From Odontesthes bonariensis (taxonomy: Eukaryota > Chordata > Actinopteri > Atheriniformes > Atherinopsidae), in the NCBI RefSeq assembly GCF_027942865.1, contig NC_134510.1:32858663-32922662 (forward strand): DNA of 64,000 nt, written 5' to 3'. The position numbers were made by a program, and so were the translations under genes. Under the pieces are notes generated by a model that did not search any database, had not been told where the DNA came from, and was given only the letters and a program-made list of their open reading frames with translations. This document shows positions 31,226 through 45,900 of the stretch, in pieces; within the stretch, counting starts at the first letter, position 1; the number at the start of each line of letters is the position of its first letter.

Positions 31226-32134
31226 CCAAGAGCTGCATCACATATACATCACCAATATTACAAGCTGCCGATAGCAGGGGGGTCAAGGGTCAGAGAAACT
31301 GCCCCGACCTTACAATGACCAGCACGAGCTAGAAAATAAACAGAATCAGCCAAAGAAGAGGCAGAGGGGTGTGTGTACCTATTTGTTTTTGTTGTGCTGT
31401 TGCTCTGATTAAGGAGCGAGAAAGCCAAATAACTCCTCCCTGAGCAGATGAGTTTCCAGCCGGTGGCTTGTCAAGATTCATAAATTCATGTTTTATTATA
31501 GAGAGAGAAAAAAAAATGAGAAGGAGCAGAAAGTGTTTTCTGCAGCCACGGACGTGCTGTGAATGCTGGAGCTGAAGGCCCGCAAACAACCCCGACACCG
31601 GGCTCCAGCAGCAACAGGATGGAGGAAGGAAACAGTGACATTTTCTCCCCGCGCCCCCAAATCTTCCGTCTAATTACCGAGTAAACGTGATCACTTATTG
31701 GTATATTATAATAGAAAGAGCATGCGCGTGGGGGAGGGGCGGTTTGAATGAGATATTGACTTCCTGGGGAAAGGAAAGGGGAGAAAAAAACATTTAAATG
31801 ATTATTTTTTTGAAGCACTGTGCACGTGGGAAAAAGAATGTAATGCACAGGATTAAGAAAAGCAAAAGCAGCATCCTTCCTTCTGTTGACACCTAAGAAG
31901 TACATTTTACATAATATTCATTTATGATATCCCAATATGTTGATGATAGCTCATATTAATTTAAAAAAACGGATAGAAGACAACGTGGCTGCTGCAGAGA
32001 TTTGATTCTGACTGTGTACACACCCACTGCGCCATCACTGAATCATGCACACACACTCACACTAATGACTGCTCATCTCATCTCACTTCACCTTTTCTTT
32101 TTCTGCAGCGAGCGGAAACAGTCCAGATGTTACC

Positions 32135-32137
<3 letters not shown>

Positions 32138-32169
<32 letters not shown>
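32138..32169. repeat. (CA)n microsatellite
   Basis: About 16 uninterrupted CA units. Confidence 0.95.
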
Positions 32170-32170
<1 letters not shown>

Positions 32171-34319
32171 CCAGGACAGATCATAATGAATGCACAACAC
32201 GAGTTGATTTTCCAGATGATTTATTATGATATGTGGTAACACGCACACATAAAAAAATACTGTAAGTGTGGAGCAGTCACAAACTCTTTTTTTAAAGGAA
32301 AACACCCAACAAAGTTTAACAAGAACTCAGCTGTAAAAGTCTAATAAAAATACATTTGAAATAAATATATCAGGTGGGAAAGTTTCTACAGTGACGACAG
32401 TTATAAAGAGGAGAACAAACAGAAATCGTTCACCATCTCCCGCTCTGTTGGTGTTCTTCTTTTTAATTTTACAGCCGCAACATTACCTGATGCAGCTTCC
32501 AGCCCCTGGATATGCTGAGGCGTTAAACAGTGCCACAGCAACACAGCTGGAGCGCGATCATTTTCACTTTTACACCTATTTTAAACAGAATCCGATCCGA
32601 ACCTTTCTTTAAGAATCATGTGGAAGTGGGAGCTTCCTTTGATGCAAAACATTACAGGAAGTCAACAGTAATACACCCAAAACATGAATGGATACATTGA
32701 TAGAGACGTTATTGTTACATACACACACATATATTTGTTTTAGGTGCAAAATTGAAAAAAAAAAAACAACTGTGAAATAATAAAATCATTAAACTGCAAC
32801 AAAAAAATATGTATTTTTGTTACATATTTTATCACTCATGTATGGAAGTAAATGATGCAGCTTCAAAATCCTGTGAAGTCATCGGTACATCTGAAAATAC
32901 ATCAGCCTAATGATTTCGACTTTAAAGTTTGTGGTGTACTTGCGCTTTGTTGTTCAGTGTCTGACGGAAGGAACATATTTACCATAGAAAATGCAAACTT
33001 TGCAGTGAATGTTTAAAGAAAAAAACATCTGTGGTATTTCTGTTGAAACCCCGACTGAGCAGCTCCATATTGTAATGTCGGCAGATCAATAAAATAATTA
33101 GGGGTTTGTTGTCTCTTCTTCTGTCGAAAAGTGTTCAGTCTGACTTCATAAATCTACATTTCACTGCTGAGAAGCTGAATTCCTTATCTGTTAGTTTCTG
33201 ATGGGTCTATGGATTTAAAAGATAGATTTCAAAATTTGCTGTGATATTTAAATATAATAAATAGACACAACAGAGACGATGGAATATGAAGATATTTTTT
33301 TAAATAAATGTTTAATTTCTAAACATTTCGATAAGAAAGATTTTCTAACAGTTCATTTCTGATTTCATGGACATCCACAGTGTTCTCATTTGAAACGAAA
33401 ACTCTCTGCAGCGACTTCCTGTTACTGTGACACTGTTTTCTCTTCCTTTTTCCTTGTTGTCAACTCTTTTTTTTATTTCCCTCCCATCTCTAAGTAATGG
33501 ATATAACCAATAATTATCTCGAGACCTGGCCTTACACAGATCACACTGTGAATAATCAATAACTGAATTAATTTTAGCAGATTAGATCTGAAAGGGACGG
33601 GGAAAAAATGGAGGAAATATTAATGATGGTAATGATGAGAGAAATGAGCATCGATGAAAAAAAACCTCCACCATATTGACTTATTAAGTATCAGGTAACC
33701 TGTGTGACGCGCACATCAACCAGCAGGACTGATTTTGTGTTAACCCACATAAATATAAATATGGATGATAATGAGTTTAGAGCGATATTTGATCTGAGTC
33801 ATCTGGTCTGTTACGCAACGTGAAAATCACAAGGATTAGCATGATGCAGAATGCTCTTTTTCATGCGCCTCTTCTTCCTTTAAAAGCTTGGAATAAATAC
33901 GAGTAACCCGCAGGCGAGTGTTTGCTGATGCAGGCCTACAGTTTATCTGCATTAACAGCGTGTGGCCTCCTGCAAACACACACATTGCTACCTGAATGTT
34001 ACCATAACATTTCACACTGCACATAATAGCCAAATAAATCAAGAGAGGCCCAATTTTGGCTGATCGTTTTTTAATAATTCAAGAAATGACAGATTATTTT
34101 CTCACCACACCCAGAGTGATGAGATTGTCCTGTAATTCTTAACTGAGGCTCTTTATTTCCTTTTATGAAAGTATAAGAGATCAAATGAAATCAACATTTA
34201 CTTTTTTTGACTCTCGTGGAGCCCACCTGCCTCCACCAGGTCGAAGATGTAAAACAATGGCGCTGCTGCTGGAGAGGTCCAGCAAATGAATGAATGATAA
34301 TCACATTATTTTCCTTCTA

Positions 34320-34470
34320 TCATTTGCAGACTTAGTTGCAGTAATGATCGTGTACGCTGTGGTGTGGAACTTGACTTCGCAGCGTGAATAATGTTGTTAT
34401 CGATCATATGTGGATTAATGCAAATTCACTCGTTTAATTCACTGGGTTCGGCTCGTGTGCACACCAGCCA
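34320..34470. promoter_or_regulatory. Candidate enhancer with octamer motif
   Basis: Contains a full POU octamer (ATGCAAAT in TTAATGCAAATTCAC, about 34415), TTATCGATCATATG and several TAAT cores. Complex sequence in an otherwise plain stretch. Conservation untested. Confidence 0.25.
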
Positions 34471-35860
34471 ATAACCCACTGAAGAGTGAGAAGGGAGAAA
34501 AAATGACTGAAAACTGGTCTTACTGAGAAAAAAAACAAACACCAAGAGCAGAGATCAGTTTGAATATGAGGCTAAAATTAATGTCAACATTCATTTCAAA
34601 TACTTGTTTAATTTGTTAGATATTTAATCGAGTTTTTGAATTATTACAGCTTGGATAAATGCTCCTGTAGAAGTGAAAAAGATTGTGAAGTTCTTCATTT
34701 GTAAATTGAGGGGTAAGCTTGTGTGTGTGTTTCTTAGTGTGTGTGCGCGCTTCCTGCATGAGCGCGCATCAGCTTGTATCGATCCATGCATTTTAAGCAG
34801 CCTCCCATTTGCCCTACAACTATTTTTCATATAAAATGTAAATATCTCCCTGTGTAATTGGATCTGCATTCTTTATGTAAATGAAATTATCTGGTGGCCC
34901 GAGCCGCGAGGGGAGAAAGGAAAAGTGTTTAATTTATGCACAACGGAGCTGGAGTGGGTGCAAAGGTCGGTAAGTTGGAACTTGTCTTAGTTTCTTTCTT
35001 TTCCTTTCTTTTTTGGAGTCAGAGCTCAGCACAAGTTTTGAAAACTTTAACAATTAGTGGTTTCCAGTCAGGCAGCAGGGGAAGCACCACACTTACATGT
35101 CATGCAGGCTGAAGAAGTTTTTAAAGAGGATTTAATGTGCTGCTGTAGAAAGGGTGCTCCAGGTTATTCATCTCATGCTGAGCTTGTGTTAAATTCTGAT
35201 TTTTGATTTGGATCATATTATTGTCGTTTATGTGCTTCAAAGATTTTGTTGGAAGTGCAGTGATTCAGTTCAACTGATCTGATTTAAAGGCCTATTTGGG
35301 GAGAGGGGGCAGGTGTTAGGTGAAAGATTACAACAAACTAGATAAAGGAGGAAACAAAAGTATAATTAAAGCTGTTTCAAAATGTAATACACTTAAAATC
35401 ACAGATAGGAAGTCAATAAATAGGTGTATGAATTAATGCAGTAAATCATTTTATAATTTCAGAGAATTGTGTTTGGTTGTTGTGGCTGTAAAATGGGAGC
35501 AGGTTCACACATCTTTTTAGCCAATTTCACACAAAAAGGTAGCTCAACACACAGATCACACACTCTAAAGAAAAAGAACACATGCACAACACAAGGCCTG
35601 TGATACACACATGCAGTCCCCAGTCTGCAGCTGCCTTAACAACCACATTGAACACAGCAGGCGTCACTGTAGCTGATGTTAAATCACAGCAAAGCGTTTG
35701 AGCTGTTTTCCTCAACAAGACCTCATGCAAATGTTCGTTTCTGATCAGATGCTGTTTCCTGGGTAATCTCCAAGCAACAGCATCACCGCGTTAACGTGCA
35801 CAAACACGGACACACTCAAATGCTTCGACACAAACGTATCAACACGAATAAGTCTGCAGC

Positions 35861-35914
35861 TCCCTGTGACCCTGGAATGAAATAAGTAGGTACAGAAAAT
35901 GGATGGATGGATGG
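35861..35914 (+). repeat. 3' tail of a fish retroelement with (GGAT)n end
   Basis: CCTGTGACCCTGGAATGAAA, then TAAGTAGGTACAGAAAATGGATGGATGG: the standard end (AAGCGGTACAGAAAATGGATGGATGG) of a widespread teleost repeat. Only the terminal part is left. Confidence 0.65.
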
Positions 35915-36724
35915 AAGTCTGCATCCTCTGCATCCCTTCCCACTCTTCCTCCCTCCATCTTGCCCTCCACACCTTCCGGTAACCTCTCAGAATAAAGAAC
36001 ACCTTTCTCAGAAATCCTTGGCGTGCATCTTAAGAAATCACACCGCATGCAGGGAAACACTCGCTGATGAAAATGCCATTTAAAAAGCATCTGTATATTG
36101 ATCACACAAACACTCAGAGTTATTTTTATGCCACAATAATGCATGCTTTTGCCCAGGCCTCTCAGTCTAAGAGGGTGTGTAGTTGTGTGTGTGTGTGTGT
36201 GGGGGTAAAATGTGTTTGTCTCACAGCAGAAAAGTGTGTGTCAGTCTCTCCAGCCAGCCAGCCGATGTAACTCGGTGGGGGATCAAAGGCAGCAGGGTTT
36301 CTCTCTTTCTCCATCCTTGGATTTCCACTCAGGTCGGCCCCACCTTTGTATCCACTCCTCCCCTACTCCCCCCACCTCTTCCTTCCTCCACCTCCTCCTC
36401 TTCACTTGCATCCCTCTCTCCTCCTCTTCCCAATTATTCTCAGATTTTCCTTCCCTTCTCGGCTGTTAAATCCACTCTGCATCCTTTTCATTTTCTCTGC
36501 GGCGGCTGCTGCTTCCTCTTCGTCCGTCCGAGGTGAAGCGAGGAGTGTGCATATGTGCAGCTTCATCCGCCTCTCCCTCTCCCTCTCTCTCCCTCTGCCT
36601 TCTCCCTTTAATCAGCATGTTAATAAGAAAGGTAACTAATCAATACATTCAATGGCCTGGCTTGGCGATTGATACGATCTCCATTCACCTCCCCCTTGCG
36701 CCGTGCTGCTAAACGCAGACACGG

Positions 36725-36728
<4 letters not shown>

Positions 36729-36776
<48 letters not shown>
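36729..36776. repeat. (CA)n microsatellite
   Basis: About 24 uninterrupted CA units, the longest in the window. Confidence 0.95.
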
Positions 36777-36779
<3 letters not shown>

Positions 36780-39700
36780 TACACAACTGCAAGACTGACT
36801 TTGGTTAAGAGGCCCTGAGTGATTATACAATCTTTTCACTTCATTCAAAACCAGCTGGAGTTGCCCATGAAATGTTACTTCCCGTGCATGATCGAGCAGG
36901 ATGGATTATGACAAAGAGTGACACGTGAAAAGGAGTAAAAATGTCTTGGAAGCAGAACCCCAAATCATCAATATACAGGGGGATATCAAGAGAAAAGCCT
37001 TTCCCCAGTTGAGAAGTCTCAATTGCATATTTTTTAGCAGCAAATGCCAAAAAAAGATGTAACCACACACAGGCATCTTTGCATGAATACCGTGCCTACG
37101 TGCAGATGTTGAAATCAGAAATGTATCTGTGAACCAGCTAAACCAGAGAGGGAGCAATTATGGGAGCATTGGTGGGTCAAAACATGACTTTTGGAGTGTG
37201 TTCATAGCCAGTCTCCTGACACTGTTTTGATTATCATCAGTCTTTCTTGTTAACTTTCATCCATTTGTTTTTCTTCCTCACCTGAGGTTGATGCCACATA
37301 CACACGTATATTTACTCATCACTTTCCAACATCTCTGTAAAAATGATATTCTCCTGGGAGTAATGAGGTCGAAGCCAAGATTAGAAACTCTGACTATGTG
37401 TGAATCAACATTTCAAAGTGACTAAGCGGATCAGACAACAGTGCGTTTGATTCATTTTCATGGCGGTTGGCTTTACGCGGCTCAGACTAAAGTTGCTCTC
37501 AGCAGGAAACACATATATATATTTTTCACTTTGAGGAATCATGATAGGCCCTATTTTATGATTCAATTTCATTTTCCCCGGTGGAACATCAATTAACTAC
37601 AGGTAACAGGGATTCCCCATAAACAGAGAAAACAAAATAAGAAGCAATGTGTTAGAATTAGTTCGATGTAGCCCTGAAAGCGGCAAAAAAGGAAGTTGGA
37701 GTATTGTTTTCTTGTTGGTAAGAAACCAGGTAAAACAAGATGGAATTACATAGCTGGACATTAAGGTGAATATAACTTTCTTCAGATTGTGGTGCAAGAA
37801 GAAAAAAAATGATGAGGCAGATGTTTTGTATCATTTCTCAAAAATGGGATGACTGAGAATACCAGCACACTTGTAAGGCTTTTTGAAGTCTTATGGGTGT
37901 AAAACAACAATCCCTGATAATAATATCCCCAAACGCCTGGCACACAACTTTTGTTCTTTTCCTTTTCTCCCACTTCTACTCTTTCTCCAACCAGCAAAGC
38001 CCTGCATCTCCCCGTTTAGAAAAAAAGATAGAAAAAAACGAAAATGATCAGTTGCCAGTTGCTGTTAAAGGTATGCGGATATTTGGCCAGGGAGGTCCGT
38101 GCAGCCCTTTAGGGCAAAAGATAGTTTAAAATCACCGGGGAAGGGAATATTTAAAAGCAGAATGCTTGGACAGCTTAGGGCTGCAAACAGAGAAAAGTCT
38201 TGCCTTGTACCAAAGCAAACATCAACTTCTATCACCATGTCTCTCTCCCCAATATTATTAATAGATAGAAGGGAGAAAAATACACAAGCATACAGAAACA
38301 CATAAGTCCTCCCTCCTCAGGATATGGAACTCCAACAGACATGAAAACGTTCAGGCTCCTTCTGAGGAGGATATAAGAGACATGGCACAGGATGAAGGGA
38401 AATCCTTCATACAGGAACAACACAGGCAACAGCCGCAGTGCAAGGTGGCCTTTCAGGGCCGACTGAATGGGTTTCTCCCCATGACCCTCAACCCAACACA
38501 CAACCCTCCCACCCCCTTCTGTGCTGCTTTTTTGCCTTCTGGTAACTCCTATCTTTCAGTGCAGAGCTTACAGTGTGATGTAGATCCTTTTACATTTGTC
38601 TCCCAGTTTAAATCCACCACCCCTCCCTCCCTCCCTCCCTCCTGTTTTCCTCCACCTCCTCCTCCTGACTCCTCTTCTTCTTTTCTTTTTCCCTCCGTAT
38701 CATTTTTCACTCGCACAGTGAAACAATCGATATGTAGAAAAGCGCTACGGTATCATGTATCATTGTGGAATATGTGATATAGATTAAGGCCAGTTCATGT
38801 TTACAGTATTTTTCTTTTGTACCGTTCACTCTTTGCGCCCTCACTGAGGATTTATTCTGCTATTAGACTGAAATGTTCATTGATTGATTATTTAAAACTG
38901 AATACGGTATACATAACAATATGTTCTGTGAGCAGATGCCTCATCAGATGTTACACTGGAAGGAAAAGCTGTAAAAAAAAACTTGTTGTAGAAAAAAAGC
39001 ACATTTTTACACAAGGTCTTAACCTTTTATGAAAACACAAAAAAATATTGTGCTCCTTGATATGCACCTCAACGCTACATATGAATGTTGACAAGACTTT
39101 ATGGGTCCTGAAGAGCGGTCTAGTAAAATGTACAATTCTGTAAATTGCTTGGATCTCGCAATAAGAACAGTTCCCTTTTTTCACTGTGATATAGAAAAAT
39201 AAAAGACAATATCCACCATCCTCAAGTTTAGGCAATATGTTTTGGACAATGACTATTTGAATGGCTCTTTGTTTGTCAAATCAATATTTTCATACAGGGT
39301 CAATGGCCCTTTTGGAATCACATGGGTGCCGTAAATATTTTTCATGGAATTTACTTTTTGTGGAAGATTCTATGATGTGAAATCTGTGAAACCCTCACAT
39401 AAAAACAGACCTTGAAGCTGCTTTCCAATTTTATTTTCTTGTAAGGTATGTCATAAACATATATATACTGTAGCTACACAATTCGCCGACAGTGCATTGA
39501 TCACAACCGTGTAGAGTAAAAATGGTGGACAGCACTCCCCTCTCTGATATTGCCCTTCTGTGTTTCTGCTTTGCCTGTTCCTCGCTGCGAGCTGAGGTCC
39601 AGTTTCATTGCATTATCTGCATGTCCGGAGCGTCCCAGAGGGGCTGCAGAATGACCAGTGGCCCTGCTGACCCTCAGAGCTGCTGTCACCCTTCATCACC

Positions 39701-42159
39701 CCTCTCTCCATCTTGGATGGTGTGGTCACCTAGCAACTGGGGCCAGGGTTCGCCTCTCATGGACCAGAGGCTATTGGGAAATCAATCGATACGCCTCAGC
39801 CCAACCTAGAGAGCTGCCTGCCTGGCTGGCTCGCTGACTTCCCCTCCCCTCTCGTCCCCCCCCTCCTCCCTTTCTCCCTTGTTATGGCCAAATGAAGACG
39901 ATGCAGTTCTCACTTTTCCACACCTCGCTGTATGTGGATATCCTGTTACAGGATAAGAAATGCCTCTGCTTGCCAGGGGCTTGCAGCTCTCGTGGCTGAT
40001 GTATTTGTCCTGTCAACTGGCCTCCATTTCCACCAATGTTTGGATTGAGAGGCGGAGAGACAGCAATTAATCAAATTTCAGAAGAGGATTTTTTTTTCCT
40101 ATCACAGTATTGGCCATGAAGAAGTGCTGACCACAGATTACGCTGGTGCACGATTGCAGCCCACCCCACTCCTCCACCATATTTATGAATTTCTTTCAAC
40201 ACACTGGAGGACTCCAGTGTTCTTGAGAGCAATAACTCAACCTCTCTAATCATCCCTTTGCTCAAAATTTGGATTATTTCCACACGGGTCTATGGAAATC
40301 TAATTAGAAACCTATCAGACATGAACGCAAAGATCACTTTCATAAGCAGAACAATGATGAATGTTCTGAGGATTACCGGATCTGCAAAAAAAAGGAAAAA
40401 AGGGATTTCTTTTAAGCTCATAGAAACATCTAGAAGGTCAGATTTGTTTAGCAGGACGACTATTTATTATGAGGGGTTCCTCACTACATCAGGGTGGGGT
40501 CAGCAACCTTTGATCCTCTTACACTACCGTGGGAGGATGGGCCAAATTCGATCACCTTAAACAGTTTAAGACTGAAGGTCTCTGGAAGAAGAAGAAGAAG
40601 ATGATGAAAGGATGGGGGGAAACAGAGGGAAGAAGTAGAAGAAAGAAGGAGTGGAGGAGGAGAAGGATGGGTGAGGTCAGAACTGAAAACAAACTGCTGC
40701 TAATCTGTTTTCAGACCAGAGTCATCAAACTGAAAAGCTCAGCTTATAGAGAACGTGGTGGTCCATCTGGGCTCATTGACTGTTGTGTACTTGTCTGCAC
40801 TTTAGAGGAGGAATTCTATCTAAAAAAAAATTAAATTAAATAAATATCTTTTAATGTCTGCCTTAGCAGTAAAGTCCCCCAAAAAATACCTTAACTAGAT
40901 TTATTGTTTTATCTATTCATTTTCATTTTCAGTCAGATTATCAATTGCAAAACATAGTAGTAGTTTCTCTCTACCTTTGTTCCTTTTCTGTTTTAAATCA
41001 GTGAAAATTACTATCGTTGCAAGCTGCACAGTTGGACAGTTCAAAGATATTTGGTTCTAGAAAATTTTGATGGAATTCTTCCTTGTCTGCTAACTTTTTT
41101 GAGTAAATTAATACAGAAAATAACACTGGGAGTAGTAATCAGCAACAGGCCAAACTTGAGGGAAAGAAAGAGTACATTTGCAGTTAAAGGGATCAGACAG
41201 CTTGTGAGGTGCAAACACTGACCCTATCACATGAAAGAGTCGGTGTGCAGCTGCAGGGCCCCCTCCCACTTCTCTCCAGATTACACTGACAGATTTTCTT
41301 GACTTTTGTTGTTGTTCATGCCTGCAACTAAGAAGGTGATTCTACTTCTGTTAAGGGGTTTGCCAGATCCCCAGATGGTCATCCAGCACGTGGCCAGAGG
41401 TGGGCTGTAAAGTGACCTCCCAGCTGGACACTGTGGCCAGGTCACTGATCTCTCAGCCTCCACTGACCCCCCTGCTCCATCTCTTTTTTAGGGACAGCTG
41501 CCATCGCCACAGTTCTATCCTAATGGTGTTGGATTGCCTCTCTCTACAGCCCCACCATCAGTGAGTAGTCGGGCCACAGGGAGTGTCCAGCTGCCTTCTT
41601 CTCCTCCCCTCCCTGAATCCACTGGCCTTTCACTGGACACAGGAGAGCCCTGAGGGGTGGCGGCAGTGTAAAAGGATGGGCTGGTCTGAGCCCTCGCTTC
41701 CCCCAGTAAATGAGAGCAATAGCCACGAGGATGAGCCATTGCCACATAGGCATGACATTGACACGGACGAAAGAAAAGAACCTTTTAACTATAAAAGTGG
41801 AATAGTCGCCTCTGGAAATCAGAGGCGACAGTAAATGCATTTGTGAGTGCCAGGGTGTCTCTCTCATTGTCCCCATTACATGTCTCATGGTGTTCAGGAG
41901 AGAGGAGAGGGGGACAGGGTGAAGCTAGATGGGCAGAGAGGGGGGTTTAAAAGCATTCTCAGTGACATACGCACACATGCATCCACACAAAAATACTGTT
42001 TGGCTGTGTGCAGCTAATGCGCCGCTGCTTCCAGAGACTGGTACAGTTGGATGACTTGGCATGGGCCCACCCGGAACAGGAGGGGGTATGCCTCTGCTTG
42101 GCTGGAGCCTGGCTGCCTACTGAGAGAGGGGGCTTCTGGGTTCGCTTGCCTGGAGTAAT

Positions 42160-42235
42160 GTCGATAAATCAATAGGACACACGTCACTGCAGGCCCAGAG
42201 AAGCCACATGAAACTGTCATTGATCGGCATAAGGT
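42160..42235. promoter_or_regulatory. Candidate regulatory block with ONECUT-type sites
   Basis: TCGATAAATCAATAGG (42161-42176) carries an ATCAATA core and TCATTGATCGGC (about 42218) a second in the other orientation, 50 bp apart. HNF6/ONECUT proteins bind ATTGAT/ATCAAT cores. Function inferred. Confidence 0.3.
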
Positions 42236-42879
42236 GGAGTGTGTGTGGGGCAGGAGGGGGTAAGGGAAGGGGGGAGGGATGGATGGTGTTGGAATGGGAG
42301 GGGTGAGGCTGTGGGGGAGGGAAAACCCAAACGCATTGGAGCCCAAGGGTCATCCATCTCCTCTCTGCTCCCTCGTCCTCCTGCTCCTGTCGTCCTCCTC
42401 CCCTAACAATGAAGGCCATTGCATGGATGGGGTGTCAAAGGTCACAGCAGTGGCCAGTGGCCCCTGAACAACATTGTAGAGCCACGTGCCTGTCAATAGC
42501 TCTCTGTCACAGCTCACAAAACATAGAATGCCTCTGGTGCTGGAGGACAGACCGTGTAGTTCACAGTGTGGCAGCTTGCCACTTGCCAAAGTGCTGTGTT
42601 CATGCTGGAGTTTCACTCTACTGTCACTCAAGTAAATCCACTGCGATTTGTCATTTCTGACTGGTACAGGAAAGACGGAAATATCATCAAAGAAATGCAT
42701 GTACGCTGGATGTGGTGCTCTTTTGGTGTACAATACACACAGAAACCACTGTTTCCTCTTCTGAACAAATGTTGGCAACCACAGTAGCCTAGTACAAGGG
42801 CACTGACCGTAGCAAGAAGGCATAGCTGATTGCCTTCCCTCCCACTCTTTTTCTTGCTCTCTCATTCCCAATCCTGCCT

Positions 42880-42985
42880 TTTCAGCAGTTGTTTCGATTG
42901 GCGATCAATAAGGCACATGATCAACACGGGTCCCAGATCATGATATCTATCCCCTTCACTTAGGGGGAACCAAGGCTCTGGAGCC
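42880..42985. promoter_or_regulatory. Candidate regulatory block with paired ATCAAT-like sites
   Basis: GATTGGCGATCAATAAGG (42896-42913) is followed by ACATGATCAACACG and TCATGATATCTATCC. Complex non-repetitive sequence; a ONECUT-type core is present. Conservation untested. Confidence 0.3.
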
Positions 42986-45900
42986 TACTAGCCTCTGGTT
43001 CAAAGGGGTTTGGAAGTTCAATGCCCATCGTGGTCAGACAGACAGAGATTCAGTGATAGTCTGGGTGTCAAGTTCTCCTGGTAGTCTGTCTGGCTCAGCC
43101 TGCTGAGTTTTGATCTGAAGAAAGCTTGGGCTAACCTCAACCACAACTCCACTCCCACCCTACTGCTGGGTTTCCCTCCTGAAAGTGTCTTCCCTATTAT
43201 ACGCTATTTCTCTGCTTTTGTGCTGCAGTTGTTCACGATGAGCTAATGGCCAGTACATTGATCATACTTGCTCGACCCCCAAATTGGGGTCAACCAGAAA
43301 AGAGGCCCCGTCTCAATGTCAGGAAACAACTGCTGATGTCATCTTGCTGCGTCTTTATGAATAATAATGGAGAATCCAAGGCATACAGATTTGTACCCAA
43401 CTTGCGGCAACTGATTTTTGCCTCCGAGCGTCCTTCAACCCATATCGAGAAGAGGAGGAGGTCACCAAAATCCCCCTGGCACCCCCTGCCCTTGCCCCCA
43501 TTTTTTACAACTGATTTCCAGCAAGCTATTAACCTTTATGTAATTCCCTAAATCGTGAAAGTTGATGCTGGGCTAGAGCCCCACGTCACCTTTGCATCTT
43601 TTCCCTGACACTTTCATTATCACAATAGGTATATGAAATAGACAGGTGCAAAATGCATGGCAGCCCTCTGTCCTTGCTCGACCGGTTGCCATGGAAACGG
43701 CTGATAGAGTAGGTTATCGATCGCTGTGTCCAGTCCCCCTCCGTTCCCCCACCCCCTGTGCCGACGTTTTTTCTGCAGTGATGGGCGTGGATCAATAGCC
43801 TGTATATTGTATGCTTTTCTCGCCATTCGTTCCCCCATGATAGCAAATAAGAGGGGGAGAATTGTAAAAATGTAAGTGATACTATTTAACTGGAGTCTAA
43901 TGATGTGTAAATACTGTACAGTTTTTTTTAAGCATTGGACATCCATTCCATTTCGTGGTTAATGATAAAGAGAAATTAAAAGAGAGAAAGAAAAAAGAGG
44001 AAAAAAGAAAGAAAGAGGCTGCACGGGCCCCAAGCAAATGTTCTGCCTTCCTGTCACAGTCACTTCAAAACCTATCTTTTTCTTCTCTCTGTCACCTGTT
44101 AACGCATACATGTCACGGCACATTTACCCACATATGTAAGTTTTTATTTCAGTTCATCCAAATCGTCTCTTTTTATTCAAATTCAACCATCAGAGAGGGT
44201 CAATTCATCCCTTAAAAAACGTGACAATGAATAGAAGAGCCGCCATGGACCTGGGGGAGCTCGTTTAAATCTCGCCTGAGGGATCCCTCAAGCGAGGGGT
44301 CATGGTTGAAGTCATGGAGCAGCAGGTTTAAAGGTGGGCGCTCCTCAAGGTATCTCTGTCGCCCCGAGGCACGGTCATCACAATTCCAAGAGAGGTGGAA
44401 ATAAAAGTGCATTTGGAACACAAAGGCTTTTGGGCACTTCTGGAGAAATTAGACGGTCAGCTCACTGATGGTCAAGAACCTTGGTTTACTTACAAATGGG
44501 CCCATATCACCCCGGTTTACCCTTCTAAACGACTTCATCCCATACATCACAGTTCATTTCACCATTTCTCTGAACAGTATTGATATTACACTGACAAATG
44601 AATATTTACCTGTAATGGTTTGAGAGAAGTAATCTAAAAAGGAGGCGAATGAAACCTACAAAGTTCTTCATGCCTGTAACATCTAATTTCTCAAATTCTC
44701 AGGCCTTATCACCAAAACTACAAAGACGTATACCGAGACACAGCGTATATACAGTGTCACATTGTCCATTTTTGTCCTCTGGCACCCGACTGATATTATA
44801 TACAGTCTCTCCCCCTACACATATGTCAATATGTTTGGTCTTCACTGGGAGGAATGTGCCCTGAGGCTCCCATATAAAATTGGTGGACCATTCCCATGTT
44901 GGCTCCCTTTCATGCCCCCACTTGTAAAGCGGCCGACCCCACAGTATCAATAATTCAGCCACAATTTAGTTGTAGTTGGGCCACATGTTTCGGGTCAGTT
45001 GTAACGAGTGCTGTTGCCGTTGAATGCCTGATCGGTCTGATGGCCTTGTTTGAGGTTTGTGTCCAAATGGCTTGAATGACCTACCACTGTAGTTTGACTG
45101 ATGTAGATCTGCATGTGAGCCTGCCGACCTCTGCTAAGAGCTTCTGGGAGTAACTCAGGTCACAGGGAATGTTTAGGTCGAACGTCAGTAGTTTTTCTTT
45201 GTTTAAAGGGTCCTTTTTGTAGCAACAGTACATGTGTTCCTAATACTGTTAATATCAAATGATTAAGAAATAGTTTGTCATTCAAATTCAAGACACTGCT
45301 TGTTAGTTGTGAAAATACATCTCTCTGAAGAAATAGTCCCCAGTAAGACTTATCCATACCAACATAGGACTTTGATTTTGGGAAAACATGCTGCTAATAA
45401 AACTCTCAACATATAAATTTTCACTGCTTTGTGCATCACAAATCAAACTGGTTCACTTCCACAGTATAAGAATAGAGGCAGAAACTTCAAATCAGGATAA
45501 CTTGAAAGGAAAGGAAGTAAAATAGACTTCTAATAGTTTTCTAATGTGAATGTATAGTACTAATATGGGAGCTGGCCCACAGGAGGGAGGAGGCAACACG
45601 AAGAATTTTTTGAAAAATTTATTACATAATTATAACCTCTAAAGCAAGAACTTTAATCTTTAAATGAGCCATTAGTTTAAGAGCCTTAACTCCATCAATA
45701 CAAAAAGTGCACATTGTGGATTGATTTATTATCAACAATTAAAAACTGAACTAATGTTTTTTTTTTTTTTATGGAAAGAGAGGATACCCCCCTGAGATCA
45801 AACTGCACTCACTGGTATAACACTTTAATGCACAGATGCAGCCAATTAGAATGGCTGGCAGTGTCGTACATAGACAGTTAACTTCCTAGCTAATTCTCTG

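Larger units (their letters stand above)
29301..35860. other. Upstream gene desert, part 1
   Basis: No credible coding exon. A CpG-rich patch with many CGCG/GTGCG runs spans about 30170-30420 and continues weakly to 30620; it could be an alternative promoter. Separate entries give the repeats and one candidate enhancer. Confidence 0.5.

Noticed and set aside
31486..31905. 139-codon reverse ORF
   Set aside because: No recognisable motif; composition typical of random frames in AT-rich DNA.
40580..40672. Long polypurine tract with ORF rich in Arg/Lys/Glu
   Set aside because: Simple-sequence purine run; the basic ORF is its by-product.
42350..42871. 173-codon reverse ORF
   Set aside because: No domain, no splice partner; overlaps complex non-coding sequence that looks regulatory.
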